NCBI RefSeq assembly: GCF_020852195.1
Contig: NZ_JADZBI010000027.1
Span: 1-53,033, forward strand
Source: Hyphomicrobium sp.
GTDB lineage: Bacteria > Pseudomonadota > Alphaproteobacteria > Rhizobiales > Hyphomicrobiaceae
Reading direction: 5' to 3'
DNA length: 53,033 nucleotides
Of this stretch, positions 46,217 through 53,033 are shown piece after piece. The notes under the pieces were generated by a model. That model was not told where the DNA came from, ran no database searches, and was given only the letters and a program-made list of their open reading frames with translations. A program made the translations under genes and the position numbers. Numbering within the stretch: the stretch's first letter is position 1; every line of letters starts with the position of its first letter.

Positions 46217-47010
46217 CCTACGTTCCGCTCGAGATCTCCGACCTTGCGCTCGCCGCGCTGCTCCTGATCGCCAACGGCGCCGTCTCGTTCGCGTTCCGGC
46301 TGGGGCTCGAGCGCTCGCTCGCCATCTCGGCCTTGCGCATGGTGGTGCAGCTCGCCGTGGTGGCGCTGGCGCTCAAATACATCTTCGCGCTCGATTCACC
46401 GCTGTGGACGGCACTGTTCGCGCTTTTCATGACGACCGCCGCCGCCTACGAGGTCGTCTCGCGGCAGGAGCGGCGCATCGGGGGCGCGGCTGCGACCGCG
46501 CTCGGGGCCGGTGCGCCGTTCTTCGCAGGTCTGGTCGCGACGATGTTCGCGACCACGCTGGTGATCGGGCCAGAGCCCTGGTACGCGCCGCGCTACGTGC
46601 TGCCCATCTTCGGCATGATGCTCGGCAACGCGCTGTCGGGCACCAGCCTCGTGCTCGACGCCATGACCTCGGCCGCGGTGCGCGAGCGCTCGGCGATCGA
46701 GGCGCGGCTCGCGCTCGGCGCGGGTCGCTTCGAGGCCCTCGACGGCATCTTGCGGCGCGCGCTGACGACGGGGCTGATGCCGATCGTGACCGCCATGGCC
46801 ACGACCGGCGTGGTGGCCTTGCCCGGCATGATGACGGGACAGATCCTGGCCGGCATCGATCCCGTCTCGGCAGCCAAGTATCAGGTGATGATCATGTTCC
46901 TGATCGCCGGATCGACGAGCATCGCAGTCGTTGCCGCGGGGCTTGGATCCGTGCTGCTGCTGACCGACGAGCGCCACCGCCTGCGCCTCGACCGGCTCAG
47001 GCAAACATGA
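46213..47010 (+). CDS. fetB: FetB-like iron-export permease (UPF0014)
   Basis: 265 aa with about 7 membrane helices. FRLGLERSLAISALRMVVQL at the start, then FGMMLGNALSGTSLVLDAM and GLMPIVTAMATTGVVALPGM, are the UPF0014 blocks. It overlaps fetA by 4 bp. Confidence 0.9.
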   Translation: MTYVPLEISDLALAALLLIANGAVSFAFRLGLERSLAISALRMVVQLAVVALALKYIFALDSPLWTALFALFMTTAAAYEVVSRQERRIGGAAATALGAGAPFFAGLVATMFATTLVIGPEPWYAPRYVLPIFGMMLGNALSGTSLVLDAMTSAAVRERSAIEARLALGAGRFEALDGILRRALTTGLMPIVTAMATTGVVALPGMMTGQILAGIDPVSAAKYQVMIMFLIAGSTSIAVVAAGLGSVLLLTDERHRLRLDRLRQT

Positions 47011-47030
47011 GCGTGTGCAGGCACGCTCGC

Positions 47031-47099
47031 TCGCGCTCGGAAAAGGCGCCTATGGGTGCACGCTTCGGACTGACAGGATCCGAAAGCGATGACGGTCTA
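47031..47099. repeat. Partial copy of the ~100-bp repeat (copy D)
   Basis: CACGCTTCGGACTGACAGGA, then TCCGAAAGCGATGACGGTCT, matches the second half of copy A with a few changes; TCGCGCTC at 47031 may be the remains of the first half. As in copy A, the terminal CTA (47097-47099) is the TAG stop codon of the adjacent minus-strand gene. Confidence 0.65.
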
Positions 47100-47966
47100 A
47101 GGCGTCGGTGAGACGGGCGCGACGGGAACCGAGGACGACGCGGACGTCGACGGGGCGCTTTCGGCAGGCGGCGTTGCCGACTGCTGCTGCAATTGCTGCT
47201 GCTCGGCCATGGCCTTCGCGGCACGCTCCGCGGCTTCCGCAGCCCGCTCAGCGGCGGCGGCGGCACGCTCGGCTGCAGCGGCGGCCGATTCGGCAGCGGC
47301 GGCCGCTGCCTTGCTGGCCTCGCTATCGGCACTCGCCGCCGGCTCGACAGCGGTCGGCGACACAGCTGCTGCGGCCCCTGCCGCAGTCGGCGGAACGGGA
47401 ATTGCGCCCGTCTCGACCTCAGGCTCCGAGGACGGCGTTGCCTCCGGCGTGGTGGCGTCGGCGGCCTTGGTCTCGTCCTGCTTGGGCTCCTCCGGCTTGG
47501 AGTCCGCGGCTGTCTGCTCTGGCTTGGCGTCGGACTTCTCCGCCGACTTCTCCTTGGGCTTGGCAGTCTCCGAGGATCCGGCGGACTTGCTCTCGCTCTT
47601 GGCGGGCGCGTCCTTCTTCTTCTCCGGCGTCGTCTTCGCGTCCTGCAGCTTCGGCTTGTTGATGTCGGGGCCCCAGCAGACAGTGGCGGAGGCAGTGCAC
47701 GTGTGCTCGTCGACGATGATGAGGTTCAGAAAGAGCTCGCAGCTCACGTCCTTCTTGCCGACGGTATACTTCTCGATGCCCTGCTCAGCGGCCCAGGTCG
47801 CGATGTGCTTGTCGAGCAGATCCTTGGCGTCGCGGGTGGGACCTTCCTTGCCATAGTCGTTGACCGTGAAGCCCATGCGCTTGCAACCGGCGAGCGCCGG
47901 ATGCGCGAAGGCGAGCGCACCTGTCAGCGCGGCGGCAAGAGCGAACCTGGACACGAACCCCATCAA
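47097..47966 (-). CDS. Secreted four-cysteine protein with alanine/lysine-rich tail
   Basis: 289 aa. Signal peptide to about residue 26. The N-terminal domain has Cys28, Cys76, Cys90 and Cys97 and ends in CTASATVC. Similar sequence is in the product of the next upstream gene, so the two are paralogues. Residues about 105-290 are low complexity: Lys/Glu/Asp, then long alanine runs (AAAAAERAAAAAERAAEAAE). Stop codon inside the repeat copy D. Function unknown. Confidence 0.75.
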   Translation of the reverse strand: MMGFVSRFALAAALTGALAFAHPALAGCKRMGFTVNDYGKEGPTRDAKDLLDKHIATWAAEQGIEKYTVGKKDVSCELFLNLIIVDEHTCTASATVCWGPDINKPKLQDAKTTPEKKKDAPAKSESKSAGSSETAKPKEKSAEKSDAKPEQTAADSKPEEPKQDETKAADATTPEATPSSEPEVETGAIPVPPTAAGAAAAVSPTAVEPAASADSEASKAAAAAAESAAAAAERAAAAAERAAEAAERAAKAMAEQQQLQQQSATPPAESAPSTSASSSVPVAPVSPTP

Positions 47967-48161
47967 GCCTCTCCGTAACGGCCGAAGATCATTTCATCTT
48001 CCTGCTGCTATAGCCGTGTCCGGGCAGCATGCCTAGACCGCTTGGCAACATTATGCGCAGGTTTACCAACGGCAAAGGTCCCGTCCCCTCGGGGTCACAC
48101 CCCAGGGCAGACGCAGGTCAGCCGGCCGCCCCCCTGCAATGCCTGCCGTCCGGCGCTCAAA

Positions 48162-48197
48162 ACAACCCCGCGCTCTCCGAGGAGGGCGCGGTGTTGT
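48162..48197 (-). terminator. Rho-independent terminator
   Basis: ACAACCCCGCGC (48162-48173) and GCGCGGTGTTGT (48186-48197) form a 12-bp stem with one mismatch; on the minus strand TTTTGAG follows it. It lies 22 bp downstream of the four-cysteine gene ending at 48220. Confidence 0.65.
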
Positions 48198-48219
48198 CCT
48201 CCCCTTGTGGAGGTCTCAA

Positions 48220-48546
48220 TCAGAGCTTGCAGATCGTGGCAGAACCGCGGCAGGTCCAGCCCCAGGAGCCGCCCTGCTTGCAGCTATAGTTGCGCGGCCC
48301 GAACGAGTAGCCGCCCACATTCGCTGCCGCGCCGACCTTGTTGCTCGAGCCCATCCACGCGGCCCAGGCGCCCCAGTCGACGGCCTGGAGAAGGGCCTCG
48401 TCCACCTGCAGCTTGGCGTCCTGCTGGCTTCCGGCCTCGCCGATCGCGCCTTTCTTGACGCAGGATTTTGCTTCGGCCGAGGCGGTCATGGCCGCAAGGC
48501 CCGCAATGGCCGCGAGCGCCGTCGTCAAACGCACAGCTTTGAGCAT
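48220..48546 (-). CDS. Small secreted four-cysteine protein
   Basis: 108 aa from the ATG at 48546, giving a signal peptide (VRLTTALAAIAGLAAMTASA). Cys29, Cys89, Cys99 and Cys106; the end CRGSATIC mirrors CTASATVC of the neighbouring gene. QQDAKLQVDEALLQAVDWGA, then WAAWMGSSNK, is also related to DAKDLLDKHIATWAA there. A terminator follows. Function unknown; I recall similar small secreted proteins in Rhizobiales. Confidence 0.75.
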   Translation of the reverse strand: MLKAVRLTTALAAIAGLAAMTASAEAKSCVKKGAIGEAGSQQDAKLQVDEALLQAVDWGAWAAWMGSSNKVGAAANVGGYSFGPRNYSCKQGGSWGWTCRGSATICKL

Positions 48547-48693
48547 CGCTCTTATCTCCCTGGAAATACTTCGTGCGCATGGCACAACGGCGGGGACTCT
48601 GCCCGACTTACGGTGCCCTGCCCATCGCTGTTTCACAGGAAAACGGACGCTGCGTTGCGATTTTCCGTTGCTCGTTGCCTCCGGACAACTTGC

Positions 48694-48909
48694 TCAGTTG
48701 GCCTGCTGGAGGTTGACCGCTTTTGGGCCTTTTCCGCGCTTGTCCGGCTCCGTGTCGAAGGAGATGCGCGTGCCCTCCGCCAGTGGCCCGACGCCCGAGC
48801 GCTCGATGGCGGTCACGTGGACGAAGACGTCCTTGCCCCCGTCGTCCGGCGTGATGAAGCCGTATCCCTTCTGATCGTTGTAAAACTTGACCGTTCCAAC
48901 CTGGCGCAT
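48694..48909 (-). CDS. Cold-shock protein (CspA family)
   Basis: 71 aa. RNP1 KGYGFI and RNP2 VFVHVT identify the single-stranded nucleic-acid-binding OB fold. QVGTVKFYNDQKGYGFITPD is the usual opening. The region 48910-49194 upstream (285 bp) holds no gene and should carry the promoter and leader. Confidence 0.95.
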   Translation of the reverse strand: MRQVGTVKFYNDQKGYGFITPDDGGKDVFVHVTAIERSGVGPLAEGTRISFDTEPDKRGKGPKAVNLQQAN

Positions 48910-49194
48910 CGCAACTCTCCACGTGCCCGCGTCACTCAGGGAACCGGCAGGAGCGCGGGCGATGCTCCAGCCGGCGGGCCGCCATCACCTTCGACGCGTG
49001 AGACACTTCGGAGTCTTCAAGAGCACGATCCTGCGCACGGCAATCCCAATCGAACCTCGGACCCGTCCCGCTCGGCGGTCACACCGGCATTCGCTACGCG
49101 TGCGTCCTCCCGCACGCGCAGCGTCCGAAGTATTCCGAAAAGCCGCTCCGCGTGCAACCCTTGGTGGCTTATGACAGCACCGAAATTTCTGGCC

Positions 49195-50061
49195 TCACGA
49201 GGATGTTACGCGCTCGCCGGCGAGCCATGCGAGGCGGTTTTCGGCGCCCTTGCCGCGCGCGAAAAGTGCCGTCAGATACGGCAATAAAACGGCAAGCTTG
49301 GATCCCAAGGTGAAGGGCGGGTTGAGGATCAAGAGGCCCGTGGCCACGAGCGGTCCCTCGTCGCGCGGCGTGTCGATGAAAAGCTCGGCCGAGAGCAACT
49401 TCGGAATGCCAAGCGCCGCGGCATCGCGCGAGAACGCGGCAGCGGCACGCTCGTTCTTGATCGGATACCAGAGGATCACCGTGCCCGTCGCGAAGCGGCG
49501 GTGGGCGGCCGTAAGCCCCTCCAGCAGACGCTTGAACTCGCCGGGCTCCTCGAACGGCGGATCGATGAGGACGACGCCGCGCCGCTCCTTCGGCGGCAGC
49601 AACGCCTTGAGCGCCGTCCAACCGTCGAGCGCCAGCACCTTGGTTTGACGATCCTTCGCGAACAGCGCCGCGAGGCGGTCGGCATCCTCGGGATGCGCCT
49701 CATTGACGACCAGGCGATCGACCGGGCGCATGAGGCGGCGCGCGATTTGCGGGCTACCGGGATAGCGGACGATGCGATCACCGCCGTCGTTCTCCGCGCG
49801 GACCACGTCCAGATAAGGCGCCAGCATGGCCGCGATTTCGGCCGGAGGCGCGGCCGGGAGAAGGCTGCCGATACCGTCCTGCCATTCCCCCGTCTTCTCG
49901 GACTCACCGCTCGTGAGGTCGTAGAGACCGGTGCCGGCGTGAGTGTCGATGACGCGGAACGGACCTTCCTTCAGCTTCATGTGCTCGATGACGAGGGCGA
50001 GCACGGCGTGCTTCAAGACGTCCGCGAAGTTTCCGGCGTGATAGATGTGGCGATAGTTCAT
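49195..50061 (-). CDS. rlmJ: 23S rRNA (adenine(2030)-N6)-methyltransferase
   Basis: 288 aa. MNYRHIYHAGNFADVLKHAV is the start of RlmJ. DTHAGTGLYDL binds S-adenosylmethionine and LIDPPFE is the DPPF catalytic motif of N6-adenine methyltransferases. Confidence 0.93.
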   Translation of the reverse strand: MNYRHIYHAGNFADVLKHAVLALVIEHMKLKEGPFRVIDTHAGTGLYDLTSGESEKTGEWQDGIGSLLPAAPPAEIAAMLAPYLDVVRAENDGGDRIVRYPGSPQIARRLMRPVDRLVVNEAHPEDADRLAALFAKDRQTKVLALDGWTALKALLPPKERRGVVLIDPPFEEPGEFKRLLEGLTAAHRRFATGTVILWYPIKNERAAAAFSRDAAALGIPKLLSAELFIDTPRDEGPLVATGLLILNPPFTLGSKLAVLLPYLTALFARGKGAENRLAWLAGERVTSS

Positions 50062-50162
50062 GGGTGCCCGATGCTGCAGGAGACGGACCGGCTGGGCGCC
50101 GGTGCCGTCTCCCGAAGCTTTCTAGCACACGCGAGGGCCTGTTTGTCGGGCGCCCGCCGCCG

Positions 50163-50711
50163 TCAACCGTTCGTCGAATAGCTGTAGGTCGGCACGGCGG
50201 GCGGAACGGCCGGGCCCGTCGACGCGGACGCGGCAAGGCCACCCGGGCGCTCGAGCTGCGGGGCGATCTGCGAGGGGTCGTTCACGCGGCGCGAGCGGCC
50301 GTCGAAGGCGGCGCCCTGCTCGATCGAGAGCAGGTGGCTGTGGATGTCGCCCTCGACCTCGGCGGTCGCGTGCAGGACGACATGGGTGCCCATGATGGCG
50401 CCGTTGACGCGGCCGAACACGTCCACCGTCTCGGCGGCGATCGCGCCCTGGATCACGGCTTCCTTGCCGACCTCGAGCTGACGGCTGTGCAGATCGGCCT
50501 GGATGTTGCCGAGAACCTTCAACGACCCCTTGCAGCGAATGGTGATCGTCTCTCCCTCGATGGAGAGATCGTTGCCGATCACGGACTGGGTGGCGGCTGC
50601 GCCGGCGGACGCGACTGCGTGCAGATGCTGCTTCTCCACCCCGTTACCCCGACGCAATTGCGGTGCGGGAGCCTCGGCCGGAACCGGCTCGGGCTTGCGA
50701 CTGAAAACCAT
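50163..50711 (-). CDS. Bactofilin family protein
   Basis: 182 aa from the ATG at 50711 (MVFSRKPEPVPAEAPAPQLR), with AGGGAG upstream. The beta-helix core is SVIGNDLSIEGETITIRCKG, then SLKVLGNIQADLHSRQLEVG, GAIAAETVDVFGRVNGAIMG and AEVEGDIHSHLLSIEQGAAF. Bactofilins polymerise at the inner membrane and organise cell-wall enzymes. A proline-rich tail follows. Confidence 0.88.
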   Translation of the reverse strand: MVFSRKPEPVPAEAPAPQLRRGNGVEKQHLHAVASAGAAATQSVIGNDLSIEGETITIRCKGSLKVLGNIQADLHSRQLEVGKEAVIQGAIAAETVDVFGRVNGAIMGTHVVLHATAEVEGDIHSHLLSIEQGAAFDGRSRRVNDPSQIAPQLERPGGLAASASTGPAVPPAVPTYSYSTNG

Positions 50712-50884
50712 GCTCACTCTCCCTGACGCTACTGGCAATCCGCACACGCCATGTGTGAGGCCTGAGTTGGTCGAAACGATGTCATTGGCCGGAGCGGCGA
50801 CACCCGCGACGACGTTGCTGCTTGCGATCATGGCGGGATGCATCGGGTCCGAACTCGGCTCGACGCTCGGGCATTGAATGGACG

Positions 50885-51568
50885 ATGAGCGCGATCGACG
50901 AGGAAATGAGAGCCCAGCGCGAGGCGATGGTGCGCGAGGTCGAGCAGTCCGCGGCAAGCCTCACCAGCGAGCTTGGCCGTGGCGCGCTCTCGCCGCGCGT
51001 GCTCGCAGCGCTGCGTGCCGTGCCGCGGGACCTGTTCGTTCCGCCGGAGCATATCTCGGATGCGTACCGCAACCGGCCGGTACCGATCGGCTACGGACAG
51101 ACCATCTCGCAGCCCATGATCGTCGCGCTGATGACCGACATCCTGGACCTCAAGCCCGGCGACAAGGTGCTCGATGTCGGCACCGGCTCGGGCTATCAGG
51201 CGGCGGTGCTGGCCCAGCTCGTGGACATCGTGCACACGATCGAGCTCTGCGCGCCGCTCGCCGAACGTGCGGCAAGGACGTTCAAGGCGCTCGGGCTTGG
51301 CAACATCCACACACGCATCGGCGACGGGCATCTGGGCTGGCCGGAGGCGGCACCGTTCGACGCCATCCTGGTCGCGGCTGCCGCAGCCGAGGTTCCGGAG
51401 GCTCTGATCCAACAGCTCGCACCGGGCAGGCGTCTGCTCATGTCGGTCGGCGGCACGGCGCAGCAACTCATTCTTGTCGAAAAGCGGAGCGATCAATCGA
51501 CCGTCTTGAGGGAGATCATCCCGGTATGCTTTGTTCCGATGACACGGCAGGGGACCCCTAAAGACTAA
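50885..51568 (+). CDS. pcm: Protein-L-isoaspartate O-methyltransferase
   Basis: 227 aa from the ATG at 50885. It repairs isoaspartyl residues. PIGYGQTISQPMIVALMTD and VLDVGTGSGYQAAVLAQL are the family motifs. Divergent from the bactofilin gene with 173 bp between. Confidence 0.93.
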   Translation: MSAIDEEMRAQREAMVREVEQSAASLTSELGRGALSPRVLAALRAVPRDLFVPPEHISDAYRNRPVPIGYGQTISQPMIVALMTDILDLKPGDKVLDVGTGSGYQAAVLAQLVDIVHTIELCAPLAERAARTFKALGLGNIHTRIGDGHLGWPEAAPFDAILVAAAAAEVPEALIQQLAPGRRLLMSVGGTAQQLILVEKRSDQSTVLREIIPVCFVPMTRQGTPKD

Positions 51569-51671
51569 AGTTTGATCGGTTTTCGTTTGAATCCCGATCG
51601 GGCTCCGGGCTTTTTGATGGGATCAACGACGACGCCTCGGACGCAAGCCACCGGCGTCGGTCATGGTCTGG
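51569..51671. repeat. Divergent full-length copy of the ~100-bp repeat (copy C)
   Basis: Shares TTTGAATC, GATCGGGCTC, CTTTTTGATG, CCTCGGAC and TCATGGTCTGG with copy A in the same order, with more differences elsewhere. It begins right after the pcm stop. Confidence 0.55.
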
Positions 51672-51722
51672 GTTTCATATGCTCGCGGCTCTGCCGCGTG
51701 GGGTGGAGCAGGAGACGAGGGA

Positions 51723-51938
51723 ATGGACGATCTCGACCGGTTCGAGCCGGGACAACATACGTTCAGCGGAACCGTGCGCGTCTGGGCCGCGAGCACGGCC
51801 GAGGTCGTGACCGACAGCGGTCTCGTCGTTTTTCTCGATACGCGGGGGCAGCAGCCGGTGCCGGCCGGAGCCCGCGTCACCATCGATACGCGCAAGTACC
51901 GGCCTTGTCATTTTGTGACGCGCGTCACGGTCAAGTGA
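51723..51938 (+). CDS. Small hypothetical protein
   Basis: 71 aa from the ATG at 51723, preceded by GGAGACGAGGGA. HTFSGTVRVWAASTAEVVTD and ARVTIDTRKYRPCHFVTRVT suggest a small all-beta fold, perhaps OB-like. No family recognised. It lies 40 bp before the broken gene. Confidence 0.6.
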   Translation: MDDLDRFEPGQHTFSGTVRVWAASTAEVVTDSGLVVFLDTRGQQPVPAGARVTIDTRKYRPCHFVTRVTVK

Positions 51939-51978
51939 GCGTTTTCTCCCTATCGCATTCGGCGGCGACGGCGCGGCC

Positions 51979-52897
51979 ATGCTCGACCGTCTGAAGTTCA
52001 TGCTGGGCTTTGTCGGCGCCTACCGCCGGGCGCGCAAGGCAGGCGCGAGCGCAGACGACGCCAAGCTGGCCGCCGCCCGACACATGATCGACGCGCGGCT
52101 GGGGCTGGATGCTTCAGGCCCCGCTCCAGGTCCGCTGGTGCTAGCGGCCCATGTGGCGGAGCTTTGGACCGATCCCGAGGCGGCGCTGGAGGTGCCCGAC
52201 GGCGCATGGTTCGGCCATGGCCGCTTCGAGATCACACCATCCCATCTCGCGCTATTGCGGCAGATGCGGTTTTCGTGGGACGGCGCTGAGCGCGGCGCGC
52301 CGATGCTCGACCCGTGCGGACGTCCTGGCGCAGCTCGCGGACGTGTTCGTGACCGACGATGCGGACGCGCTGGCGCGTCGGCATGTGGAGATGCTCTTCG
52401 TTCTGGCGCGAGCGTTGAAGCATGGCGTGCTCGCGCCCGGACGCTACCGGCTTGGCAATATCAGCGCGGGCGATGTGCGCGACGCGATGCGCGGTTATGG
52501 CGGCGCAGACGGCGTGAGCGATGCGGATCTGGGCCTCGATGCCGACGGCGCCGTCACGGTCACCGACGAGCATCTGAAGCTCCTGCGCAACATCGAGATC
52601 CGCTGGCCGTCCTCGTCCGAATGCGAGGAGCGCGTCGACGCCGGCGTCTATCCGGCGGCGGCTGCCGATCCCAAGCGGCCGTATGGCGACTACACGTATA
52701 TCGAGGTCGACATGGCGCGCATCCTCGGCTGCCTGCCGCCTGCGCCGGATGGAGATGGGCCGGCGGTGTTCGAGCCGGAGCCCGCGTTGGCCGCGCACCT
52801 GCAGCGGTTGCATTGGCAGATGCTCGGCGCGATGCAGGTGTTCGTCGAGAACGCCGAGCTCGCGCCGGGCGTGTACGATCTCGATGCGGCGGAGTAG
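51979..52897 (+). pseudogene. Hypothetical gene broken by a frameshift near 52310
   Basis: The first 110 codons read in one frame (MLDRLKFMLGFVGAYRRARK to RGAPMLDP); from about 52312 the protein-like sequence continues in the +1 frame (ADVLAQLADVFVTDDADALA to the stop at 52897). Each part has good codon use. The end of the first part (ITPSHLALLRQMRFSW...DP) resembles VTDEHLKLLRNIEIRWP...DPKRPYGDYTYIEVDMARIL in the second, so the gene has an internal duplication; compared with copy two, about 14 codons are missing at the junction. A 41-base deletion would account for both facts. No family recognised. It could also be a sequencing error. Confidence 0.7.
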
Positions 52898-52929
52898 CGC
52901 GACGTACGCTCAGCGGGCGCATTACGCCC

Positions 52930-53033
52930 CTGGGTCCCGGATAAGGCTCCGGCTAGAGCCTTCGCCTTTCCGGGATGACACAAGTGGCAAAATGCACCAT
53001 CTGTCATCCCGGCCGAAGTGGAGCGAAGCGGAA
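52930..53033. repeat. Two facing intergenic repeats at the window end
   Basis: TGGGTCCCGG...TTTCCGGGATGACA (52931-52980) and TGTCATCCCGGCCGAAGTGG (from 53002) are inverted relative to each other. They belong to the same scattered type as 10191-10217. The second runs off the window. Confidence 0.5.

Overview
The window is a 53 kb piece of a GC-rich alphaproteobacterial chromosome, most likely from the Hyphomicrobiales (Rhizobiales). This rests on gene content and order: the minus-strand block rpoZ-rel-pdxJ-acpS-lepB-rnc-era-recO-parC, a ChpT phosphotransferase, an EipA/DUF1134 envelope protein, a bactofilin, a leaderless Bpt aminoacyl transferase, and roughly 100-bp palindromic intergenic repeats resembling the RIME elements of rhizobia. 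Genus cannot be fixed from sequence reading alone. There is no prophage, integrase, transposase, CRISPR array, rRNA or recognisable tRNA. This is core chromosome with small accessory insertions.

Layout. 1-3.1 kb: 3' part of gltB, then gltD (ammonium assimilation), with a ParE-type toxin-antitoxin pair convergent to it. 3.5-6.7 kb: a ribosome hibernation factor, a degenerate SGNH (DUF459) protein and a MltB-like lytic transglycosylase. 7-10.1 kb: galU and a MotA/TolQ-like plus OmpA/MotB-like envelope motor pair. 10.3-13.7 kb: small hypothetical secreted or membrane proteins and a di-haem peroxidase, in an AT-richer patch. 13.8-16.3 kb: a RimK-like ligase, Bpt and a secreted hypothetical. 16.4-29 kb: parC, a CAP-domain gene, recO, an amidohydrolase of visibly lower GC, then era-rnc-lepB-acpS-pdxJ-rel-rpoZ. 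29.4-31.6 kb: NYN-domain protein, family-5 uracil-DNA glycosylase, DUF3775 protein. 31.6-34.1 kb (minus): dapA-smpB-peroxiredoxin-peroxiredoxin, tightly packed. 34.4-40.8 kb: Slt transglycosylase, alpha/beta hydrolase, a two-subunit sodium:solute symporter and a TauE/SafE exporter. 41-43.7 kb: a coiled-coil membrane protein and EipA. 44.2-47 kb: chpT, a single-domain response regulator and a FetAB-like ABC pair. 47.1-50 kb: two tandem four-cysteine secreted proteins, a cold-shock protein and rlmJ. 50.2-53 kb: bactofilin, pcm, a small hypothetical, and a gene broken by a frameshift.

How the genes fit together. Several loci serve the envelope: two transglycosylases, the MotA/MotB-like pair, EipA, bactofilin and signal peptidase. 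Others serve translation and stringent control (rel, rpoZ, era, rnc, smpB, the hibernation factor) and cell-cycle phosphorelay (chpT and the regulator). No complete new defence or biosynthetic system is visible. The most notable signals are: (1) a mosaic palindromic repeat whose terminal TAG forms the stop codon of two different neighbouring genes; (2) several proteins that keep a fold but have lost catalytic residues (a cysteine-free peroxiredoxin overlapping its cysteine-bearing twin, an SGNH protein without Ser/His, a receiver domain with a changed acidic pocket); (3) a tandem family of secreted four-cysteine proteins; (4) a gene whose frameshift looks like a short deletion in one of two internal repeats.
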